Shown here piece by piece: positions 58,022 through 64,000 of a stretch of DNA of 64,000 nt. The notes beneath the pieces were generated by a model. The model ran no database searches. It had not been told where the DNA came from and saw only the letters and a list, made by a program, of their open reading frames with translations. This DNA is from Blastocatellia bacterium UBA7656 (GTDB taxonomy: Bacteria; Acidobacteriota; Blastocatellia; UBA7656), in contig DLHY01000152.1 of assembly GCA_002483445.1 (NCBI GenBank), positions 17,798 to 81,797 on the forward strand. Direction: 5' to 3'. Both the position numbers and the translations under genes were made by a program. Numbering within the stretch: the stretch's first letter is position 1; the number at the start of each line of letters is the position of its first letter.

Positions 58022-60664
58022 ATGCCTGACCAACCGACCACACTGAAAACGCTTTATCGCCGACACAGTTCCACGCTGGCCTTTATGCTGATCGGGGCGA
58101 CGATGGTCGGCGTCGGCGTGTTCGTAGTCAAAGATATCTATGAAGCCAATCAGGATGTAGAGCAGATGTACGCCGGATCGGTGCGAGGATTGGACCTCAT
58201 CGGCGAACTTCAGTATCAGGCGCAGGAAGCCCGCCGCAGTATGCAGTATGCGCTCACGACTGCCGACAGCAATCTTCAGGTTGATTACGCCACGCAATCG
58301 CGCAACGCCGATGCTACGGTCAGCCGCATAATCGAGTCGCAGAAAAAGAATTCGATTTCGCCCATGCTCGTCGAGGCGATAGAAAAGTTCGAGCGCGAAT
58401 GGGCCGCCTATCTCAACATTCGCGATGAAGTCATAGGACTGATACTCGAAGGCAGCGTCCGAGATGCGCTCGATCTCGATCAGCAACACGGCGTCCCCAG
58501 TTTCAACAACGCCAGAGACCGCATTCAGGAAATCAAGCGCGTTCACAACTCCGAGGCCGAGCAGCAGCAGTCGCAGGTCGCCGACGCATTCAATCGCTCG
58601 CTCATAAAACTGGTCATACTTCTCGGACTCACTCAACTGCTCGCAGTCATCGTCGTCCGCGCGGCGCAGAAAAGTAAAATGCTCGAAGCCCTGCAACGAA
58701 GCGAGGCGCGGCTTCAGGAAGTGATCGAATCAATCAGCGAGGGGATGCTCGTCGTGGGCCACGACGGGCGCATCGCTTTATGGAACGAGGCGGCGGAAAA
58801 GATGACAGGACGCCTGCGCGATCAGGTTCTCGGTCGCCCGTTTCTCGAAGCTTTTCAGGAATCCGAAATGTCGCAGCTTGCTTCAACGATCAACGACTTG
58901 GTTCGCGCCCGTCATCGCGATGCCTTTCAAAATCTCTCCCTGTTGGGCGAGCAGAACGGGCGATTCGTCGAAGCGCGCATCTTTCCGTTTCAAACCGGCA
59001 CGACCGTTTTCCTCAACGATGTGACTGAGCGAAAACTGGCCGAGCAGCGTCAGGCGAAACTCCTCAACGATGTCGAAAGCGCTAACCGTGAGTTGATGAA
59101 CACGCTCCACGAATTGAGGACGACTCAGGTCGCGCTCGAAGACGCGAAAGAAGCTGCCGAAGCCGCAAATCATTCCAAGAGCGCGTTCCTCGCCAATATG
59201 AGCCACGAGTTGAGGACGCCGCTCAACGCAATAATCGGCTACAGCGAGATGCTCGAAGAAGAAGCCTCGGACGCGGGCAGCGAAGAGTTCATTCCCGATC
59301 TCAGAAAAATTCATCAGGCGGGGAAGCATCTGTTGATGCTCATCAACGACGTACTCGATCTCTCGAAGATCGAAGCGGGCAAGATGGGCCTCTATCTCGA
59401 AACATTCGATGTCTCAGCGATGATCGATTCGGTCGCAGCAGTCATCGATCCGCTCGTCTCGAAGAAGGCGAACACCTTGAATATCAATCGCGGCCAGTCG
59501 CTCGGCTTGATGCGAGCGGATATGACGAAGGTGCGTCAATCGCTGTTCAACTTGTTGAGCAATGCGGCGAAGTTCACCGAGTCGGGCGAAGTCACTCTGG
59601 ACGTGTCGCGCGAGGCGGACTGGATAACTTTTCGCGTCCGTGATACAGGCATCGGCATGACTGAAAAGCAGATGACGAAACTGTTTCAGGCGTTTTCGCA
59701 GGCAGACCTCTCGACTGCGAGCAAGTATGGCGGAACGGGGCTGGGGCTTGCCATCACTCAAAAGTTTTGCCGGATGATGGGCGGCGATGTCACAGCAGAG
59801 TCGGAGCAAGGGATTGGATCGATCTTTACGATAAGGCTTCCGGCTGAAGTCCGTGATACGGAAGCGAAGACTGCGCCTTTGATAAAAGCGAAGGCGGAAC
59901 CTGCGACCGAGAGCGCAGGCACTATTCTCGTCATCGATGATGATCAGGCGGTGCGCGAACTGATGGAGCGTTTTTTGATCAGGGAAGGGTTCCGAGTCGA
60001 ATGCGCCGCAGGCGGCGATGAAGGCATCCGACTTGCAAAAGAGAAACGCCCTGACGCGATAACGCTCGATGTGATAATGCCGGGGATGGACGGCTGGACA
60101 GTGCTTGCCGCGCTCAAGGCCGACCCTGAGATTGCCGATATCCCAGTCATCATGCTGACGATGATCGATGATCGCAACATAGGATTCGCGCTCGGCGCAG
60201 ACGATTACCTGACCAAGCCTGTCGACCGCGAGCGGCTCTTCAGCGTTTTGAAAAAATATCGCCACAGCGCGGAAGGCTGCCGGGTGATGATCGTGGACGA
60301 TGACCCTTCGGCGCGCGATATGATAAGCCGTCTGCTTGCGAAGGAAGAGTGCGCGGTGATCGAAGCCGCAAACGGTCGCGAAGCGATCAATCAAATAAAA
60401 AGTCAGCGGGTCGATCTTATACTGCTCGATCTGATGATGCCCGAAATGGACGGGTTTGAGTTCATCCGCGAGTTGGAGGCGCGCGAGGAGTGGCGAGGGA
60501 TTCCTATCGTGGTCATCACTGCGAAAGATGTTTCGGGCGAAGATCGCTTGCGTCTCGGCCATGTTGAAAAGATACTTCAGAAGGGCGCATACAGCCGCGA
60601 GCAACTGCTTGCGGAAGTGCGCGAGATGGTCGCCACCCGCGTCCGCGAAAAGAGCAGACGGTGA
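58022..60664 (+). CDS. Hybrid sensor histidine kinase (4HB, PAS, HisKA, HATPase, REC, REC)
   Basis: 880 residues from ATG 58022. Two transmembrane helices (about 20-40 and 195-215) flank a periplasmic four-helix-bundle (4HB_MCP-like) sensor. A PAS domain (about 230-350), a coiled coil and the HisKA dimerisation helix follow, with the phospho-His in FLANMSHELRTPLNAIIGYSEML. The HATPase domain ends near 610 (GGTGLGLAITQKFCRMMGG). Two receiver domains follow, with phospho-acceptors in AITLDVIMPGMDGW and LILLDLMMPEMDGFE. The double receiver suggests a phosphorelay. Its downstream neighbour is a single receiver, seven bases away, and then the HisKA-REC-STK fusion. Confidence 0.93.
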   Translation: MPDQPTTLKTLYRRHSSTLAFMLIGATMVGVGVFVVKDIYEANQDVEQMYAGSVRGLDLIGELQYQAQEARRSMQYALTTADSNLQVDYATQSRNADATVSRIIESQKKNSISPMLVEAIEKFEREWAAYLNIRDEVIGLILEGSVRDALDLDQQHGVPSFNNARDRIQEIKRVHNSEAEQQQSQVADAFNRSLIKLVILLGLTQLLAVIVVRAAQKSKMLEALQRSEARLQEVIESISEGMLVVGHDGRIALWNEAAEKMTGRLRDQVLGRPFLEAFQESEMSQLASTINDLVRARHRDAFQNLSLLGEQNGRFVEARIFPFQTGTTVFLNDVTERKLAEQRQAKLLNDVESANRELMNTLHELRTTQVALEDAKEAAEAANHSKSAFLANMSHELRTPLNAIIGYSEMLEEEASDAGSEEFIPDLRKIHQAGKHLLMLINDVLDLSKIEAGKMGLYLETFDVSAMIDSVAAVIDPLVSKKANTLNINRGQSLGLMRADMTKVRQSLFNLLSNAAKFTESGEVTLDVSREADWITFRVRDTGIGMTEKQMTKLFQAFSQADLSTASKYGGTGLGLAITQKFCRMMGGDVTAESEQGIGSIFTIRLPAEVRDTEAKTAPLIKAKAEPATESAGTILVIDDDQAVRELMERFLIREGFRVECAAGGDEGIRLAKEKRPDAITLDVIMPGMDGWTVLAALKADPEIADIPVIMLTMIDDRNIGFALGADDYLTKPVDRERLFSVLKKYRHSAEGCRVMIVDDDPSARDMISRLLAKEECAVIEAANGREAINQIKSQRVDLILLDLMMPEMDGFEFIRELEAREEWRGIPIVVITAKDVSGEDRLRLGHVEKILQKGAYSREQLLAEVREMVATRVREKSRR

Positions 60665-60671
60665 AAACGAC

Positions 60672-61049
60672 ATGGCAAGGATACTTCTGGTCGAAGACAA
60701 CGAAATGAATCGCGATATGCTGTCGCGAAGGCTCGAACGTCGGGGCTACCTGGTAGTGATGGCCCTGGACGGCGGGCAGGGCGTTGCGATGGCCACTTCA
60801 GAAGCGCCCGATTTGATACTGATGGACATGAGCCTTCCGGTGCTGGACGGTTGGGAAGCGACCCGGCGCATCAAATCCGATGAGCGGACGAAATCGATTC
60901 CCATAATCGCGCTGACCGCGCACGCGATGTCGGGCGACAGGGAAAAGGCTCTGGAAGCCGGTTGCGACGATTACGACATCAAGCCCATAGAACTGCCGCG
61001 GCTGCTTGCAAAGATCGACGCGTTGCTTGGAAAGGAACCCTCGCGATGA
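60672..61049 (+). CDS. DivK-like single-domain response regulator
   Basis: 125 residues. Receiver motif VEDNEMNRD, phospho-acceptor Asp52 in LILMDMSLPVLDG, Thr82 in IIALTAHAMSGD and Lys104 in DDYDIKPIELPRLL, the DivK-like pattern. It has no output domain. It overlaps the next gene's ATG (ATGA) and begins seven bases after the hybrid kinase stop, so the three form one operon and probably one phosphorelay. Confidence 0.93.
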   Translation: MARILLVEDNEMNRDMLSRRLERRGYLVVMALDGGQGVAMATSEAPDLILMDMSLPVLDGWEATRRIKSDERTKSIPIIALTAHAMSGDREKALEAGCDDYDIKPIELPRLLAKIDALLGKEPSR

Positions 61050-62911
61050 GCGACGAACAGATAAACGAGCTTTCGCGCCTGCGCCATGAACTCAGGACGC
61101 CGCTCAACGCGATAATCGGTTACAGCGAGATGCTGATCGAAGAAGCCGAAGACGAAAACCTCAGCGACCTCACCGATGACCTGAAAAAAATTCACATCTC
61201 CGGGCGCACCATTCTCGAATCCGTCAATCGCATACTCGACCCGTCCCGCTTCGAATCCGATCATCAGAGCATCGCCACCGCGAGCGTCCACGAAGAAATC
61301 CGACGCTCGTTGAGCGCGCCGCTCGCTGAGGTTTTCCAGTGCAACGAGAGATTGCTCAACCAGATCGATGTTGCTCAGGTTCGTGAAAGTTTCATCGGCG
61401 ACCTTGAGCGCATCCGCGTGGCAGGCGATAAACTCCTTGCCTTCATCAATGAGTTTTCCGAACCATCAGAGGATGAAACCATCATCCAAACCATACTCAA
61501 GCCGGAGCGGAGAGCCGAGCCGACCGGCACGGCTAACATTGGCAGGGCTACAGTCGCGATGGAAGCGGGCGAGATAGGACTCATACTCGTGGTCGATGAC
61601 AACGAGATGAACCGCGATATTCTTTCTCGCTATCTCAAACGTCAGGGCCACGATGTCGCCGCCGCTGCGGGCGGCGAGGAGGCGCTTACCTTGATGAAGC
61701 ACCGTCGATTCGATCTCGTACTGCTCGACGTGATGATGGACGAGATGGACGGCTTCGAAGTGATCCGGCGCATGAAAAGTGATCCGATGTTTTCGGATAT
61801 CCCTGTGATCTTCATCAGCGCGCTCGACGACACGCAGGGCAAAGTCCGCGCGTTCAAGGCGGGCGGTGTCGATTATGTCACCAAGCCTTTTCACGCCGAA
61901 GAAGTAGTTGCGCGCGCCGAGAATCAATTGAAGATATCGCGCCTTCAGCGCGAGCTTGCCAGACAGAATCAGGAGTTGATGCGCAAGAACGATGAACTGA
62001 TGGCGGCGCGAAAGAGAACCGAGCTTGTATTTTCAGCCCTCGCCGAAGCGTTGCCCGGAACCGTGCTGGACGACAAGTATCACCTTGAACATAAAATCGG
62101 ATCAGGCGGATTCGGAGCCGTCTATCACGCCCTGCACCGCGGTCTCAATCGCCCGGTCGCGGTCAAAGTTTTTCGGCCCATGCGCGGCAACGACTCTCCT
62201 GAAGGATTGGAAAGATTCCAGCGCGAAGGCGTATCGGCGAGCCGCATCAATCACCCCAATGCCGTCGCGGTTCTCGATTGCGGCATCTCGACGGCAGGGA
62301 TCGCGTATCTGGTGATGGAACTTCTTGAAGGAAAGACGCTCACCGATGAGCTTGAAGAAAAAGAGCGGCTGACCATCGCGCGCTCGATAGAGATACTCAC
62401 GCCCGTGTGCGACGTGCTTGCGGAAGCTCACCGCATAGGAATCATTCATCGCGATATCAAGCCCGACAATATCTTTCTCCATCAGGCAAAAGATGGCGAA
62501 ATCGTGAAGGTGGTCGACTTCGGACTTGCGAAAGTTCTCGATGCTGAGAAGGGGTCTGACTTCAAGGCGATGACGATGGCGGGTAAAATCGTCGGCACGC
62601 CTGTCTACACTGCGCCCGAAAGATTTTTCGACAAGCCTTACGACGGTCGCGCAGATATCTACAGCCTCGGAATAATGATGTACGAGATGCTCGCCGGTCG
62701 CGTGCCTTTTCAGCCCATCGAAGGCGGCGTCTATGCCGTAGCCGTCATGCACCTGACGAAAGAGCCTCAGCCGTTGAGGGAACTCAACAGCGATATTCCC
62801 GAAGAAGTGGAAACGGTTGTGATGAAGGCTCTAGCGAAAGACGCGGAAAAACGCCCGACCGCCGAAGAGTTTCTCGATATGCTCAGGTCGCTCGAAACGC
62901 ATCTATCATAG
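61046..62911 (+). CDS. HisKA-HisKA-like-REC-Ser/Thr kinase fusion
   Basis: 621 residues from ATG 61046, overlapping the upstream stop by four bases. His14 in RLRHELRTPLNAIIGYSEML lies in a genuine HisKA helix pair, but no HATPase follows. A second, weaker copy is seen at about 78-137 (His82 in VHEEIRRSLSAPLAEV ... GDLERIRVAGDKLLAFINEF). A receiver domain follows (about 176-295; Asp184-Asp185, phospho-acceptor Asp228, Lys280), then a coiled coil and a complete Hanks-type kinase (about 342-615): GSGGFGAV, Lys374, HRDIKPDN (Asp470), DFG (Asp491) and APE. It could link a His-Asp relay to Ser/Thr phosphorylation. The kinase should be active by these residues. Confidence 0.92.
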   Translation: MSDEQINELSRLRHELRTPLNAIIGYSEMLIEEAEDENLSDLTDDLKKIHISGRTILESVNRILDPSRFESDHQSIATASVHEEIRRSLSAPLAEVFQCNERLLNQIDVAQVRESFIGDLERIRVAGDKLLAFINEFSEPSEDETIIQTILKPERRAEPTGTANIGRATVAMEAGEIGLILVVDDNEMNRDILSRYLKRQGHDVAAAAGGEEALTLMKHRRFDLVLLDVMMDEMDGFEVIRRMKSDPMFSDIPVIFISALDDTQGKVRAFKAGGVDYVTKPFHAEEVVARAENQLKISRLQRELARQNQELMRKNDELMAARKRTELVFSALAEALPGTVLDDKYHLEHKIGSGGFGAVYHALHRGLNRPVAVKVFRPMRGNDSPEGLERFQREGVSASRINHPNAVAVLDCGISTAGIAYLVMELLEGKTLTDELEEKERLTIARSIEILTPVCDVLAEAHRIGIIHRDIKPDNIFLHQAKDGEIVKVVDFGLAKVLDAEKGSDFKAMTMAGKIVGTPVYTAPERFFDKPYDGRADIYSLGIMMYEMLAGRVPFQPIEGGVYAVAVMHLTKEPQPLRELNSDIPEEVETVVMKALAKDAEKRPTAEEFLDMLRSLETHLS

Positions 62912-63881
62912 CGCGCACATCATCGCCCAGAGGATAAAGCACAGGGCAGGTGCAGCCGGACGAGATATACTCCTGAACCTTCGCGCGGCATTCTTCCGCA
63001 GTGCCTGATGCGGTGATGAGTTGAACTGTTTCGTCGGGTACGAGTTTCATCGCTTCTCGAATCTCGTGTTCTTCGGCTGGCCACGTCATCACGCTATTGA
63101 TCCGGTCGAGCAGTTCTTCAGACACGCCGCTTGCTTTCATTATATGAGGCTGCTGGCCGAGGTATTGAGTGACAATCTGACGAGCGTTGTCGAGCGCGCG
63201 CTGGCGATTTTCATCCAGAGAGCAGACTATGAGTTGAGGCCGGTCGATGTCTTCGAGCCGTCGGCCCGCGCGTTCCGCGCCTGCGCGAAGATGCGAGATC
63301 GCTTCACGGTTGTAAGCAGGCGAGACCAGATAATTGAGCAGCGCGCCGTCGGCCACTTCACCCGCGAGTTCCATCATCTTCATCCCCGTCGCGCCGATGT
63401 AGATCGGAACCCGTTTAGGTTTTCTTTCGGCGTGAACGATATCGATTTCGATATCTTCGACCGAGACGAACTCTCCTTTGAATGTGACTTTTTCCATCGC
63501 AAGAAGTCGACGGACTACTTCAACAGTTTCGCGCATGGCCGTGATAGGCTTGCGCCGTTGAACGCCGACTTTCGACGCCAGCGGTTCCCACCACACTCCC
63601 AGCCCGCAAAGCACGCGACCGGGGGCGAGGTCATCGAGAGTGGAAAAAGTCTGAGCGATGAGCGCAGCGTTGCGAGTCCAGTTGTTTATAACGCCTGCGC
63701 CGACTTTGATTTTTTCTGTCACAGCGGCGAAAGCAGCCATCGGAACTATGGCATCGCGGACGAGTCGCGATTCAGCCTGCCAGACGGCTTCGAATCCGCG
63801 CGATTCGGCATAGCGGACATACTCCATAGCCTCGCGCAGAGGATGTTTATCCTGAAGATAGAGAGCGACGCGATGAGTCAT
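62883..63881 (-). CDS. LLM-type (F420/FMN-dependent) oxidoreductase
   Basis: 332 residues from ATG 63881; the longer frame to 63995 has no supporting start. TIM-barrel luciferase-like segments: ALYLQDKHPLREAMEYVRYAESRGFEAVWQAE, GAGVINNWTRNAALIAQTFSTLDDLAPGRVLCGLG, and PIYIGATGMKMMELAGEVADGALLNYL. These match the F420-dependent LLM class that includes methylenetetrahydromethanopterin reductase-like proteins. The cofactor (F420 or FMN) cannot be settled. The gene is convergent with the Ser/Thr kinase gene and overlaps its end by 29 bases. Confidence 0.87.
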   Translation of the reverse strand: MTHRVALYLQDKHPLREAMEYVRYAESRGFEAVWQAESRLVRDAIVPMAAFAAVTEKIKVGAGVINNWTRNAALIAQTFSTLDDLAPGRVLCGLGVWWEPLASKVGVQRRKPITAMRETVEVVRRLLAMEKVTFKGEFVSVEDIEIDIVHAERKPKRVPIYIGATGMKMMELAGEVADGALLNYLVSPAYNREAISHLRAGAERAGRRLEDIDRPQLIVCSLDENRQRALDNARQIVTQYLGQQPHIMKASGVSEELLDRINSVMTWPAEEHEIREAMKLVPDETVQLITASGTAEECRAKVQEYISSGCTCPVLYPLGDDVRAMIDAFRAT

Positions 63882-64000
63882 AGCACGGGCATCATAGCAG
63901 AGTTCCGAGAGCTTGCAAGCCTGCGATTTATCTTGCGCATAGCTGATCAATCGCTGGTTGATGGCTGGATATGCGAGTGCTAAGTAGGTAGCCAAAAGTT
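63882..64000. other. Right edge, no gene recognised
   Basis: The last 119 bases hold the upstream region of the LLM oxidoreductase gene. No RNA gene or complete ORF was recognised. Confidence 0.5.

Noticed and set aside
59414..60700. A 428-codon minus-strand frame opposite the hybrid histidine kinase
   Set aside because: Shadow of the receiver-domain coding region; no ribosome-binding site and no conserved motif.
63882..64000. tRNA or other RNA gene at the right edge
   Set aside because: No cloverleaf pattern or CCA end could be traced in the remaining bases.

Overview
The window looks like a chromosomal segment of a Gram-negative, aerobic, surface-rich bacterium, most likely an Acidobacteriota (class Blastocatellia or a relative). 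That placement is inferred from the gene content and is not proven by a marker gene: a VWFA-type secreted protein of the kind common in Acidobacteria, a beta-propeller histidine kinase, many secreted peptidases and amidohydrolases, giant HYR-repeat surface proteins, and intergenic gaps filled with inverted repeats built from short iterated words. No rRNA, tRNA or CRISPR array was seen.

Layout. 1-2524 (minus) is an envelope-polysaccharide operon: a Trm112-like zinc protein, a GT9 heptosyltransferase-like enzyme, an RfaE1-type heptose kinase and the start of a nucleotide-sugar dehydrogenase. 2817-13409 holds a VWFA protein, a 2222-residue surface protein (beta-helix, DUF11, a metalloprotease-like segment without its zinc histidines, nine HYR modules) and a beta-helix/PKD protein. 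13547-19176 holds a secreted amidohydrolase, a hypothetical protein and an sdhCAB operon whose membrane subunit resembles mycobacterial Sdh1. 19482-20742 has an aspartic-protease pair (the second gene apparently truncated at a repeat) and a small secreted protein. 21018-24762 is a beta-propeller sensor kinase with its LuxR-type regulator. 24980-28476 has an FG-GAP/HYR protein, a ricin-like protein and a lone receiver protein. 28957-33149 is a four-gene minor-pilin operon ending in a strong terminator.

33197-40686 carries peptidases and a murB-led operon (murB, creatininase-like, unknown, M28 peptidase). 40721-46382 has a hydrolase, a secreted truncated globin, an amino-acid permease, a class A beta-lactamase-like enzyme and a GT39-like membrane glycosyltransferase. 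46528-55183 is a more accessory stretch: a MazF-type and a VapBC-type toxin-antitoxin pair, an S9 peptidase, a MocR-type regulator with Arg at the PLP-lysine position, small hypotheticals, an amber-interrupted ORF and a nitrilase-type amidase. 55330-62911 looks like one sensory locus: an AMIN-domain porin, a small phosphate-binding-like periplasmic protein, a four-helix-bundle (S23-type) gene boxed by inverted word repeats, a hybrid histidine kinase, a single-domain receiver and a HisKA-HisKA-like-REC-Ser/Thr kinase fusion. A flavin/F420-type LLM oxidoreductase closes the window.

The most promising undescribed system is 58022-62911, where a His-Asp phosphorelay appears to feed into a Hanks-type Ser/Thr kinase through a protein with histidine phosphotransfer-like modules but no ATPase domain of its own. 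The second is a roughly 95-residue cysteine-containing C-terminal module that always follows an HYR module here and is shared by two otherwise unrelated giant surface proteins.
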